A stretch of 64,000 nt of DNA from Aliiroseovarius sp. S1339 (GTDB lineage: Bacteria; Pseudomonadota; Alphaproteobacteria; Rhodobacterales; Rhodobacteraceae), in assembly GCF_023195695.1 (NCBI RefSeq), contig NZ_JALPQG010000001.1, positions 496,001 to 560,000 on the forward strand, given 5' to 3'. Shown piece after piece: positions 1 to 9,247 of this stretch (positions are counted from its first letter, which is position 1; every line of letters begins with the position of its first letter). A program made the translations under genes and the position numbers. Below the pieces are notes generated by a model that saw only the letters and a list, made by a program, of their open reading frames with translations, was not told the origin of the DNA and made no database searches.

Positions 1-1
1 C

Positions 2-916
2 GAGGTGGCCGAATGGTTAGGCGTGCCGACCCATGTGCTGCGGTTCTGGGAAAGCCGTTTCAGTCAAGTTAAGCCGGTGAAACGCGCCGGTGGCCGTCGG
101 TATTATCGCCCCAATGACATGGAGCTTCTGGGCGGCATCAGAAAGCTGTTGCACCAAGATGGGATGACCATTCGCGGGGTGCAGAAACTGCTGCGCGAAG
201 AAGGCGTGAAGCATGTAGCGGCGATGTCCCCACCACTTGACAGCGATGAAATGCGCGACGTCACACCGTCAAACGTTGTTCCGTTGGCAGGCAAATCTGG
301 CAAGGAAGACACGTCAACGAAAGACGCTAAGCCCCAGATCGAAGACGCACAGACCATCGACGACAATGCGGCAGCTGAACCCGAGCCGAACACGCCGCCT
401 GCCAAGGAAGAACGGCCAGTCGCCGCAAAATCCGAAGCGCAGCCAATGTCGCCGTCAGAAAAAGATGCGGCTAAAGCCCCGATCGAAAGCGAGGCACCCT
501 TTACGCGCGGCGATGTGGCTGACTCTTCTGATGCACCATTGCCCAAAGAAACAGCTGCCCCGGGCCAACCCCCTGCCCCGCCGACGCAACCTGTGTTCGG
601 CTCGGACCGCGTGGCGTCAGCCGATCAGGCCGCGTCGCAAGAAGACACCACAGACACCCCGCCGCCGGTCGCCCCCGAACTGCCCGGATTGCAAAACGAT
701 GCCGAATCGTCCACCGCGGCACCCTCAGTTGATATTTCTCATGTTCCCAGCGACCCCGGCGATGACGACGCAGCCGCCCACGCACCACTGTCCAGCGCCC
801 TGCGACGCGCACGCAAATCCGGTACCGGGGCGAATATTGCTGCCCTGCAGGCGCTTGCCGATCGACTGGAGTCGCTTGGCGCACAGATGGGCCGCCAGCC
901 CGGACAAACGCCTTAA
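2..916 (+). CDS. MerR-family transcriptional regulator (5' end outside window)
   Basis: The first in-frame codons already read into a MerR winged helix-turn-helix ([20 protein letters not shown], then the GGRRYYRP turn), so the true start lies upstream and the GTG at 5 is an internal Val. The DNA-binding part takes only about the first 70 residues. The remaining ~230 are rich in Pro, Ala, Asp, Glu and Ser, look disordered, and have no recognisable effector domain. This layout is known in alphaproteobacteria, where the gene usually follows ihfA; that neighbour is outside the window. The targets are unknown. A tRNA gene follows. Confidence 0.85.
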   Translation, partial: EVAEWLGVPTHVLRFWESRFSQVKPVKRAGGRRYYRPNDMELLGGIRKLLHQDGMTIRGVQKLLREEGVKHVAAMSPPLDSDEMRDVTPSNVVPLAGKSGKEDTSTKDAKPQIEDAQTIDDNAAAEPEPNTPPAKEERPVAAKSEAQPMSPSEKDAAKAPIESEAPFTRGDVADSSDAPLPKETAAPGQPPAPPTQPVFGSDRVASADQAASQEDTTDTPPPVAPELPGLQNDAESSTAAPSVDISHVPSDPGDDDAAAHAPLSSALRRARKSGTGANIAALQALADRLESLGAQMGRQPGQTP

Positions 917-1019
917 GCGCGCCGATGCCCGGCCCATGTGCACAGGAAAGCGGAATGATGAATTTCCTGCTGTTTCCCGCTTGCCCTGCCTGCGAAAATC
1001 ACTATGTAAGGTCTCCAGT

Positions 1020-1096
1020 CGGGCTATGGCGCAGCCTGGTAGCGCGTCCGTCTGGGGGACGGAAGGTCGCAGGTTCGAGTCCTGCTAGCCCGACCA
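1020..1096 (+). tRNA. tRNA-Pro (anticodon GGG)
   Basis: A cloverleaf can be drawn by hand. The acceptor stem CGGGCTA (1020-1026) pairs with TAGCCCG (1086-1092), followed by discriminator A and an encoded CCA (1094-1096). The anticodon stem TCCGT/ACGGA (1047-1051 / 1059-1063) encloses loop CTGGGGG, giving anticodon GGG at 1054-1056. The T arm carries GGTTCGAGTCC. The C at position 1 and the GG anticodon bases are typical of tRNA-Pro. A strong terminator follows directly. Confidence 0.95.
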
Positions 1097-1108
1097 AATT
1101 CAAAACCG

Positions 1109-1136
1109 CCCGCCCGTCTATCGGGCGGGTGTTTTT
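1109..1136 (+). terminator. Rho-independent terminator after tRNA-Pro
   Basis: A perfect 8-bp stem CCCGCCCG / CGGGCGGG (1109-1116 with 1122-1129) with a 5-nt loop is followed by TGTTTTT. It lies 12 nt past the tRNA CCA end and separates the tRNA from the dCTP deaminase gene. Confidence 0.85.
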
Positions 1137-1169
1137 GTATCCGCAGCACGGGTCCGAGGAGGGACGCAG

Positions 1170-2243
1170 ATGAAAACCGGCGTTTTGGCAGACCGACAGA
1201 TCCGGCAGATGGTTGCCGAAGGCGGCATCGCGGCCTCGTCTCCGATCCTCAATGAACAAATTCAACCGGCATCGCTGGATTTGCGTCTGGGGGATACAGC
1301 CTATCGCGTCCGCGCGTCGTTCCTGCCCGGCAAAACCTCGACCGTGGCCGAGCGGCTGGACGAGTTGACCATGCACGAAGTTTCGCTGACCGGCGGTGCT
1401 GTGTTGGAAAAAGGCTGCGTATATGTCGTTCCGTTGATGGAGCGCCTGCGCCTGCCCAAGGGCATGACCGCCGCCGCCAGCGCCAAAAGCTCGATCGGGC
1501 GCGTTGACCTGATGACCCGCGTCATCACCGATCACGGGATCGAATTCGACCGCGTGCCCGAAGGCTATGACGGACCGCTCTATGCCGAGCTCTGCCCGCA
1601 AAGCTTTTCGGTCGTCGCCCAGCCCGGCCAATTGCTGAACCAGATCATTTTCCGGCAAGGCAAAACGATTCTGTCCGATGACGAGTTGCGGGACGTGCAC
1701 GCCCGCACGCCGATTGTTTCAGGCGATCCGGTAATTTCGGACGGGCTTGGGTTTTCGGTCGATTTAAAACCGGCCTCGGGCGATCTGGTTGGCTATCGCG
1801 CCAAGCGGCACACGGGCGTTGTCGATCTGTCAAAACTCGCACATTACGACCCGGCGGAATACTGGGAAGAGGTGCATACCACCGACGGGCGCATCATCCT
1901 TGACCCCGGCGCGTTCTATATCCTCGTCAGTCGCGAGGCGATTGCCATTCCACCCGATTGCGCCGCCGAAATGGCCCCTTACCTGGCAATGGTCGGCGAG
2001 TTTCGCGTGCACTACGCAGGCTTTTTTGATCCTGGTTTTGGCTATGACGCCGCAGGCGGCTCGGGCTCGCGCGGCGTGCTTGAAGTGCGCTGCCACGAAG
2101 CACCGTTTGTGTTGGAACATGGACAGGTCGTGGGGCGATTGGTTTATGAGCGAATGAGCGAAGTGCCTGAAGCGCTGTATGGGTCCGACATCAAGTCGAA
2201 TTATCAGGGTCAGGGGCTAAAGCTGTCGAAGCATTTTCGGTGA
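1170..2243 (+). CDS. dcd: 2'-deoxycytidine 5'-triphosphate deaminase, long two-domain form
   Basis: Converts dCTP to dUTP, feeding dTMP synthesis. At 357 aa it is nearly twice the ~190 aa of classical Dcd and matches the alphaproteobacterial family with two dUTPase/DCD-like beta domains. The N-terminal unit has ASAKSSIGRVDL (about residues 98-109) and a following YDGPLYAELCPQ strand. The C-terminal unit has AGFFDPGFGYD, like the AG-[WI]-DPGF motif of Dcd. ATG 1170 is preceded by a strong GAGGAGGGAC. The pathway partner thyX (56635-57543) is also in this window. Which domain is catalytic cannot be decided here. Confidence 0.87.
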   Translation: MKTGVLADRQIRQMVAEGGIAASSPILNEQIQPASLDLRLGDTAYRVRASFLPGKTSTVAERLDELTMHEVSLTGGAVLEKGCVYVVPLMERLRLPKGMTAAASAKSSIGRVDLMTRVITDHGIEFDRVPEGYDGPLYAELCPQSFSVVAQPGQLLNQIIFRQGKTILSDDELRDVHARTPIVSGDPVISDGLGFSVDLKPASGDLVGYRAKRHTGVVDLSKLAHYDPAEYWEEVHTTDGRIILDPGAFYILVSREAIAIPPDCAAEMAPYLAMVGEFRVHYAGFFDPGFGYDAAGGSGSRGVLEVRCHEAPFVLEHGQVVGRLVYERMSEVPEALYGSDIKSNYQGQGLKLSKHFR

Positions 2244-2318
2244 GGGGATGGCCGGTATGCGAACAAAGCGCAATTTCACCACAGAAGTGCGAAAGTCTGC
2301 TTTTCCAACGTCCGGTCG

Positions 2319-3203
2319 CTAGTGATCAAGCATCTCTGACAGGTAATCCATCAGCGCACGCACACGACGCGGTTGCACCGCGCCTGCGGGATATACAATT
2401 TGCAGCGCGCTTGGACTCGGTGCGTACTCACCGAGGACCGAGACAAGGTTGCCCGCTGCCAGATCGTGTCGGACATCCCACTCGGACTTCAGGGCCACGC
2501 CACGTCCATTCAGGCACCAACGCCGAATAAGATCGCCCCTATTGGCAATTCGATCACCGTAAACGCGGAAGTTCCGCAGTTTTCCATCCACGACAAATGC
2601 CCAATCCTGATCGGTGCTGGTCCCAAACCGCATGATCAGGCAATTGTGGTGGGCAAGATCATCAGGATGCGCAGGCACACCGTTGCACTTCAGGTAGTCC
2701 GGGCTGGCACAGATGTGGCGGCGATTACTTCCAAGCTTGCGCGATTTCATCGTGCTGTCTGACAGCTCGCCATATCTCAAAGCAAGGTCAATACCTTGCC
2801 CCACAAGATCGACATATCCATCAGTGAGAGTTAGATCGACGGCAATTTCAGAGTGCTCAGACATGAAGCGGTCAAGCAAAGGCACAATCTGACTGCGCCC
2901 CAGATCGTTCGGCGCGCTGATATGGATTGTTCCTGATATCTTCTCGACGCCCAGCTTGATCCGCGCTTCTGTTTCGTCGGCCTCGGCCAAGATGCGTCTC
3001 GCACCTTTCACCAACTCACCGCCCTCATCTGTCAGGCTGATTGAGCGTGTCGTTCGCGTCAAAAGCCGCGCGCCGTAATGCGCCTCAAGGGTCGCTAGCC
3101 GATCTGTGACTGTGGCCGGCGATAAGCCGACCTCTCGGCCCGCCGCCGCAAGCCCACCTTTTTCAACGATTTTTAAGAACAGCTTGAGGTTTTCAATCAG
3201 CAT
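2319..3203 (-). CDS. LysR-family transcriptional regulator
   Basis: A 294-aa LTTR with an N-terminal winged HTH (residues ~1-60, AGREVGLSPATVTDRLATLE) and a C-terminal substrate-binding domain (~90-290). It belongs to the group that often regulates adjacent oxidoreductase/MFS cassettes. I chose ATG 3203, with GGAAAA ahead; an in-frame ATG at 3215 would add four residues but has no Shine-Dalgarno. It is divergent from the VOC/SDR-MFS-reductase genes and probably controls them. The inducer is unknown. Confidence 0.88.
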   Translation of the reverse strand: MLIENLKLFLKIVEKGGLAAAGREVGLSPATVTDRLATLEAHYGARLLTRTTRSISLTDEGGELVKGARRILAEADETEARIKLGVEKISGTIHISAPNDLGRSQIVPLLDRFMSEHSEIAVDLTLTDGYVDLVGQGIDLALRYGELSDSTMKSRKLGSNRRHICASPDYLKCNGVPAHPDDLAHHNCLIMRFGTSTDQDWAFVVDGKLRNFRVYGDRIANRGDLIRRWCLNGRGVALKSEWDVRHDLAAGNLVSVLGEYAPSPSALQIVYPAGAVQPRRVRALMDYLSEMLDH

Positions 3204-3219
3204 TTGGTTTTCCATTATA

Positions 3220-3230
3220 CGGTCAGACCG
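3220..3230. promoter_or_regulatory. Perfect palindrome in the LysR divergent region
   Basis: CGGTCAGACCG is a perfect inverted repeat in the short AT-rich space between the LysR gene and the divergent operon, flanked by ATTATA / AATTATA. Its place beside the LysR start suits an autoregulatory operator. This rests on symmetry and position only; it is not the textbook T-N11-A core. Confidence 0.4.
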
Positions 3231-3307
3231 AATTATAAATTCATATTTTGATCAATTATACTGCCTATAGGCAAGTGCTACGTGATGACCAACGAAAGGA
3301 GGACATT

Positions 3308-3913
3308 ATGCACCTTGATCACATCACACTGCACACCCGCGATCTGGCCTGCACACGAGCGTTCTTTCCCAAAGTCTTCGGCGATCTGGAGGAGCGCGAT
3401 CGACCCAAGGCGATCCATCGCGATCCCGGACACAGGCTCTATGCAGGTGACAAGCCGTTCGTTCACCTGATCGTCACACGCGGTAACGGGAGAGATACGG
3501 CCGACGAAACCTTCGATCACTTTGGTATCCGCCTTGCGGGCTACAAGTCGTTTCGCGCCAGACTCCAAGATCTCGGGATCCAGCATTCAACGATGGACTT
3601 TCCAGAGATTGAGGAGCGACTCCTATTTTCGCGCGCCCCATCCAGTCCGCTTCTTGAAGCCGTCGCAAGAATCCTCGCCAACGAACTGGCCCCGATCCGC
3701 GTCAATGTGATCAGCCCCCACCTAACCGATACCGAGGCCCATTCGGGAATGAATGAAGAGGCGCGCAACGCCATGCTGGACCGCGCGGTGTCTTTGCTGC
3801 CGCTGGTACAGCAGGCGCACCGAAAAACCTCGCACGAGTCTCTCTTCGCAATCGACAATCCCTTTGTCACCGGTGCCGTCATGGACATCGACGGTGGCGC
3901 ATTGATCAACTGA
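3308..3913 (+). CDS. Chimeric VOC (glyoxalase-like) / SDR C-terminal fusion, probable deletion product
   Basis: A 201-aa open frame starting at ATG 3308 behind AAAGGAGG. Residues 1-~119 are an almost complete VOC/glyoxalase-like domain (MHLDHITLHTRDLACTRAFF to SSPLLEAV). From about residue 116 the protein becomes the last third of a short-chain dehydrogenase: LANELAPIRVNVISP, then NPFVTGAVMDIDGGALI. The Rossmann GxxxGxG and YxxxK catalytic parts are missing. The two meet at a shared LEAV word (3653-3664), as expected for a deletion between neighbouring genes. Residues ~165-180 (QQAHRKTSHES) look frame-shifted relative to SDRs. SDR activity is impossible; VOC function may remain. Confidence 0.7.
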   Translation: MHLDHITLHTRDLACTRAFFPKVFGDLEERDRPKAIHRDPGHRLYAGDKPFVHLIVTRGNGRDTADETFDHFGIRLAGYKSFRARLQDLGIQHSTMDFPEIEERLLFSRAPSSPLLEAVARILANELAPIRVNVISPHLTDTEAHSGMNEEARNAMLDRAVSLLPLVQQAHRKTSHESLFAIDNPFVTGAVMDIDGGALIN

Positions 3914-3941
3914 ACACCACGTCCGCGAAAGGATCAGACAC

Positions 3942-5117
3942 ATGTCACTGAAATCAAAAATGCCGCTACAGGTCTGGATTTTGACCTTGGCCGCCTTCGC
4001 CATCGGCACCGCAGAGTTTGTGATCGCCGGTATCCTGACGCAGGTCGCTGAAAGCCTGACCATTTCTGAAGGACAGGCAGGTCACCTTATCACAGCCTAT
4101 GCCTTGGCCATCGTGATCGGTGGGCCAATCTTGACGCTCTGGCTTGCGCGCTATCGCAAGCGGGTGGTCCTAATCGGCCTGATGGCGTTGTTTGTCGTCT
4201 CCAACCTGATCACGGCATTCTCAACCGACTACACAACGTTGATGATCAGCCGCGTGATGGCCGGTCTGACACAAGGGCCGTTTTATGGGATCGGGGCCGT
4301 CGTCGCGACCCGTCTGGTGTCAGAGAAAATGGCAGGACAGGCCGTGGGCCAAATGTTTGCAGGTCTGACGCTGGCCAATGTGCTGGGCGTGCCCGGTGGT
4401 GCATGGATCGGCAACATCTACGGCTGGAACACTACGTTCGTTGTTGTCGCCATCCTTGGCGCACTATCTGCGGTCGCCATAGCAATTGGCGTTCCTGCGC
4501 GAGGGGCGGAAGAGCCGAAATCCGTGCGCTCGCAACTTGGCGCGTTCCGCAATCCACAATTGATCGCCAGCTTGATGATCACGACTTTGGGCTGGGTCGG
4601 GTTTATGACGTTCTATGGATACATAGCACCGATTGCCGAGAACATCGCAGGCTTCGAGCGTTCATCCCTGACTTGGATTTTGGCAATCGTTGGCTTGGGC
4701 TTGGTCTTGGGCAACACGCTTGGCGGCAAAACCGCTGACAGGAACCTCAGCGTATCCCTAATCGGCTGGCCCGCCGCGATGATCGCCTCTTTGATCCTCG
4801 TCGGGCTGGTGGCATCCCAACCTTTCCTTTTCGTCGCAGCCGCCTTTGTCTTCGGTATTGTCTCCTTCGCCAATGTGCCACCGATGCAGATGCGCGTGAT
4901 GAAGCACGCTGGCGACGCGCCCGAGTTTGCAGCAACGGCCAACATCTCTGCCTTCAATATCGCCAACGCCTTGGGCGGGATTATTGGCGGGATCGTTGTC
5001 GATAGCACCTATGGTGCGGGCTACATCCCATTCGCAGCGATTATCGTTCCAGCCATAGGGCTGGCCTTCATCATCTGGCAAGAACACAAATCTCGCTTTG
5101 CCAACGTCATAGCTTAA
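3942..5117 (+). CDS. MFS transporter, DHA1 (AraJ/PbuE-like) efflux family
   Basis: A 391-aa polytopic inner-membrane protein with about 12 hydrophobic segments. It has the family N-terminus (GTAEFVIAGIL) and a basic loop RYRKR after TM2. These proteins export drugs, sugars or nucleosides by proton antiport; the substrate here cannot be told. AAAGGA precedes ATG 3942. It lies 28 nt after the chimeric gene and 22 nt before the reductase, so the three probably form one transcript under the divergent LysR. Confidence 0.88.
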   Translation: MSLKSKMPLQVWILTLAAFAIGTAEFVIAGILTQVAESLTISEGQAGHLITAYALAIVIGGPILTLWLARYRKRVVLIGLMALFVVSNLITAFSTDYTTLMISRVMAGLTQGPFYGIGAVVATRLVSEKMAGQAVGQMFAGLTLANVLGVPGGAWIGNIYGWNTTFVVVAILGALSAVAIAIGVPARGAEEPKSVRSQLGAFRNPQLIASLMITTLGWVGFMTFYGYIAPIAENIAGFERSSLTWILAIVGLGLVLGNTLGGKTADRNLSVSLIGWPAAMIASLILVGLVASQPFLFVAAAFVFGIVSFANVPPMQMRVMKHAGDAPEFAATANISAFNIANALGGIIGGIVVDSTYGAGYIPFAAIIVPAIGLAFIIWQEHKSRFANVIA

Positions 5118-5139
5118 ATTTATCAAAAGGAACAAACCC

Positions 5140-6150
5140 ATGAAGGCCGTAGGATTTACACACTACTTGCCCGTCGAGGACAGCAATGCATTTCTCGATC
5201 TGGACATCAAAACACCGACGGCGACAGGCCGGGACGTCTTGGTCGCCGTCAAGGCGGTTGCAGTGAACCCCGTCGATACCAAAGTCCGCGCGCCCAAGGA
5301 CAAGGTTGAGGAAGCGCCACGCATCATTGGCTACGACGCATCCGGCGTTGTCGAATCTGTCGGCCCTGACGTAACGCTCTTCAAGCCCGGCGATGAGGTC
5401 TACTACGCCGGCGATATCTCCCGCTCCGGCACTAATGCTGAGTTTCATTTGGTGGATGAACGGATTGTCGGCCACAAACCAAAATCCTTGGGCCATGCCG
5501 AAGCCGCCGCCCTGCCGCTGACGACCATCACCGCGTATGAGGCGTTCTTTGATCGCTTGGGCATCGACCGTGATGGCACCGATAAGGGACAGTCAGTCCT
5601 GATCATCGGCGCGGGTGGCGGCGTTGGTTCCATCGGTATTCAGCTTGCAAAACAGGCGGGATTGACTGTTATCGCCACAGCGTCGCGCCCAGAGACGACT
5701 GTTTGGGTCAAAGAACTGGGCGCAGATCATGTCGTCAATCACCGCAAAGACATGGTTCTACAGATCCGAGCATTGGGGATGCATTACGTCGATCACATCG
5801 CCATCTTCAATGACATGCGCCATTGGGATACCGCCGTAGAGCTTATTCGCCCCCAAGGCGGCATTGTGTCAATCGACGACACCGACATACCAATGCCGAT
5901 GGGAGGCATGAAAATGAAGGCGGCCAGTCTCCATTGGGAGTTCATGTTCGCACGATCTATGCACCAAACACCGGACATGATCGAACAGCATAACCTGTTG
6001 TCCTATATTGCCGCGCAAATCGACGCTGGAAACATCAAGACGACAGTCTCCAAAATCTTATCACCAATCGACGCCGCCAACATGCGCGAAGCACATAGGT
6101 TGGTTGAAACGGGACAAGCGAAAGGCAAAATCGTCGTCGAAGGCTTTTGA
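5140..6150 (+). CDS. Zinc-free medium-chain alcohol dehydrogenase / quinone oxidoreductase
   Basis: A 336-aa MDR-superfamily NADPH reductase. The N-terminal GroES-like domain holds NPVDTKVR (about 43-50) and GYDASGVVESVG. The nucleotide-binding fold has GAGGGVGSIGIQLAKQAG (157-174). The Cys/His ligands of zinc alcohol dehydrogenases are absent, which places it with the zinc-binding-ADH-family / quinone-reductase branch (ZADH, YhdH-like). It probably reduces enones or quinones in detoxification. AAAGGAAC precedes ATG 5140. It is last in the LysR-linked operon and converges on a pseudogene. Confidence 0.88.
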   Translation: MKAVGFTHYLPVEDSNAFLDLDIKTPTATGRDVLVAVKAVAVNPVDTKVRAPKDKVEEAPRIIGYDASGVVESVGPDVTLFKPGDEVYYAGDISRSGTNAEFHLVDERIVGHKPKSLGHAEAAALPLTTITAYEAFFDRLGIDRDGTDKGQSVLIIGAGGGVGSIGIQLAKQAGLTVIATASRPETTVWVKELGADHVVNHRKDMVLQIRALGMHYVDHIAIFNDMRHWDTAVELIRPQGGIVSIDDTDIPMPMGGMKMKAASLHWEFMFARSMHQTPDMIEQHNLLSYIAAQIDAGNIKTTVSKILSPIDAANMREAHRLVETGQAKGKIVVEGF

Positions 6151-6159
6151 TCTGGAACC

Positions 6160-8432
6160 GCGCAGAATGGCAGTTGGGTCTGCCTTCTCGCATCCTTTGT
6201 GGTTGCGTAGTGCATTGGCTCAATCGGTGCGCCGGTCACATCCATGAAAGCGACGGTAAACCCGGCCGACAGCGAGTTAGGCGCGACCGGCACCTTGTGG
6301 TGCAGCAGTCGCTCTGCGTCAATGAGTTTGATGAAACACAGGAACGCCTTTGCACTCGGCCTTGCACTGAAAGTAGGCCCCGCGACCAATGAAGGGGATC
6401 GCTTTGTTCGGTTTGCAGGTGAACGCCTAGACCAACCGGATACGGCACTTCTGTATAGGCCAAGTTATGCCCCCAATGCAGGAAGCCCATTTCGATACGC
6501 AGCGCATTGAGCGCCGCGCCGCCTACAAGTTTGTGGCCAAGCGGCGCACCTGCGTCCATGAGCGCTTCGAACACATGTTCGGCGAAGTCGGGAGAGATAA
6601 ATATCTCCCAGCCGTGCTCGCCTGTGTAAGAGAGATGCTGAGCAAAAACCGGCGCATGGCCGATGTGAAAATCCTGCAGGCAGTTGAGGGGCAAGGTCTC
6701 GCTTGAGAGGTCGATATTTGTCACCGCAGCGAGCAGATCACGCGCTTTGGGCCCGGCAACCGAGAGCACACCGTAAGAGGATGTGACGTCGCGCAGGTGC
6801 ACGTCTTCGCCCGGTTGGAATGGCGCTTCAGGTGGTCGCGGTCGCGGCGGGTGTCAGAAATAGAAGACATTACCATGTAGGCGTCGTTGCCGTGGCGGGC
6901 GACTGTCACATCGCTTTCGACGCCGCCGCGTTCGTTGAGCAACAGCGAATAGGCAAGGCGGCCGACCGGCATGGCCATATCGTTGGTGCAAACCCTTTGC
7001 GCGAAGCTTTCGGCATCGCGTCCTTCGATCATCAACTTACCAAGCATCGAATAGTCGATCATCGCGAAGCATTCGCGGGCCGCCTTTTGCTCTGCCTGCG
7101 CCTGATCGAACCAACTGGGGCAGTGGAAGGAATAATCGTATTTCGGCACGACACCTTTAGGGGCGAACCAACCCGGGCGTTCCCAGACTTGGGCTTCGGC
7201 ATAGACAGCGCCGCGCGCTTTCATGGCGTGAAAAAACGGGGTGCGGCGCAGGCCACGTGCGCTTTCGCGCTGGCGATCCGGCCAGTGCATCGCATAGGTC
7301 AGCACCAGTGTCTTCGGGGCAGCGTTCGCGCAAGTAAGGGTCGCGCGCCTGCAATTCTTCGATGCGGGCAGGGTCCATCTCGGCCAGGTCCACAGGCGGA
7401 TGGCCCGCCATGATCCAGTCGGCCCGTGCTTTGCCTGCGCCCGGGCCAGACTGGATACCTGTCGAGTTTACACCTGCCAGCACGTAGCAGCCCCTAAGGT
7501 CAGGTGCTTCTCCGAGAGTAAAGCGGCAATCATGCGAATAGCTTTCCGCCCCGTTGAAGAAGGTGCGAATGCCGGTTTCGAGCAAGATCGGAACGCGGCT
7601 CATGCTGCGTTCGAGCACCTCCATCACGTCGTCCTCCATGAACGGCAGACTGTCGAACTCGAAGCTTTCCGGGATGCCATCCTTTGCCCGGGCCTTCGCG
7701 TGGAAGTGGGCAAAACCAAAGAGCAGTTTGCCAGCGCCCTCCTTCCAATTGGTGCCATCGCAGCCACAGCGAAGCACCGGCAAATCGGAGGGCAGATCAG
7801 TGATCGGCTCGGTCCGAGGTAGTAGTGTTCACAAGCATGGAGCGGCACGCCGACGCCGTTCTGGCGACCCAGCTCGCGCGCCCACCTGCCGCCGCAATTG
7901 GCGACAATATCGGCGGTGATTGTCCCATGATCAATGCGCAGGCCTGTGGCAAGCGCCTGCGCCAGATCAATCGGGTTGGCGGAGCCGTCAGAGGGCATAT
8001 GGATACCCCCCAGAACGCCATCGGCGTTCATCAAAGGCCAGCGCTCAGCGGCCTCGGCGGTTTCCATATTGTGCGCCTCGATACCGAAGAGCGAGGCAAA
8101 ATCAGCTTTGCGACTCAGCTCGGACAGCCGCTCTTTATTGACGGCGATAGGGATGGAACCTGATTGGCGAAAGCCGGAGTTTTGGCCGGTTTCAGTTTTA
8201 CTTCTTGAAGCATTTCAAAGCCCTAACTGGCGAAGGCGGTTGTCGAATAGCTCCCTTCTAACTGTCCAGTAAGTCCTGCAGCATGCCATGTAGTGCGGCT
8301 GGTCAGCGCCTTGCGTTCGAGCAGGATCACCTCTTTCCAAACCGTGTTCGCGATGTGATAGGCCACCGAACAGCCATGAACGCCGCCACCGATAACCACC
8401 ACTTGCGCGTGGGAAGGAAGAGGTTTTGACAT
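6160..8432 (-). pseudogene. Decayed FAD-dependent oxidoreductase / GcvT-type (dimethylglycine/sarcosine dehydrogenase-like)
   Basis: Reading from 8432, the pieces of one ~800-aa protein appear in changing frames. A DAO-type FAD N-terminus ([30 protein letters not shown]) is followed by TGQNSGFRQSGSI after a frame change and an in-frame TGA. Then come VPLHACEHYY, the middle part ending near GVNSTGIQSGPGAGKA, the linker with GWFAPKG, and the GcvT/aminomethyltransferase barrel (SVAGPKARDLL, YTGEHGWEIFI). At least five frame changes are needed, and ~35-40 residues before DIVANCGGRWARE are missing. Intact relatives oxidatively demethylate N-methylated amino acids and pass the carbon to tetrahydrofolate. 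The downstream limit is approximate. Confidence 0.85.
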
Positions 8433-8446
8433 TGGGGTATCCTGTT

Positions 8447-9222
8447 CTACTTAATGTCGGTCTCGAAAAGGTGTCCGGCGTTCGCTGGCCCGTCTGCGAG
8501 ACCCGCAAGGCGCATCATGTGCCAGGCGAGTGCTTGATTGGATGAATTGACGGGTTTACCAATTTCGGCTTCAGCCCCAACGATCACTTGCAGTGTTCGC
8601 AGGCTGGTGCAGGAAACAAAGGCACCATCACAGTCTTTTCGCGCGCCGACCCGCTGCACAGCTTTAAGGATACTGTCGGCACTGATCCTTGCCACTGTGA
8701 AATCATCGGATTGATCAAATGTCGCTGCGGCAGTTGTGTCAAATCTGTCAGCGCGCAATTTGGCTTGCATTTCCAGCGTGACATCAACCGCATAGGGCGT
8801 CATCAAGGCGATACGTCAAGCCCGAGCGCGGCCATGGCCATCTAACAGACACTGAGCGGATTGGTGGTTTTCACCTCTGGATATACGTTCCGGATCAGCG
8901 CGCCCACGCGGTCTTCGCCGATCATCGTGGCACTCGACGTGCAGGCATAACCAATCACATCAAACCCGAAACTTGCAGGCAGAAGCGCTGCGGCAATTGG
9001 CAGTCGATCTGTCACTTACCGCAGCGCTTCAGGCGTGACATCCATCGCGTTGGGAATGCGTGCTGCGTAAAGCACAATATCGGATTGTGCGCCGAAAATA
9101 CCTGCGCGCTCTTGCTCGATTGTTTGGTCGGTGTGCAACACGATCAGACCAAGGCGCACGCCCGTGCTAAGGCCCTCGTCGGCACCGAAGTCGAGCGTTT
9201 CGACCTGATCGTTTGTTGTCAT
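8447..9222 (-). pseudogene. Decayed arylmalonate decarboxylase / Asp-Glu racemase family gene (EutA-like)
   Basis: Translation from ATG 9222 gives the family N-terminus (RLGLIVLHTDQTIEQE, ARIPNAMDVTPEALR), then an in-frame TAA at 9016-9018. The same frame continues with GFDVIGYACTSSATMIG, the first active-site Cys loop, and meets a second stop (TAG 8842-8844). A frameshift follows, before MTPYAVDVTLEMQ and the second Cys loop (FVSCTSLRT) with PVNSSNQALAWHMMRLAG. Both catalytic Cys motifs are still visible, so the decay is recent. Relatives include maleate isomerase, arylmalonate decarboxylase and the ectoine-utilisation protein EutA. Confidence 0.82.
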
Positions 9223-9247
9223 GGTTGCAGGCTCCAACGAACTGGCA

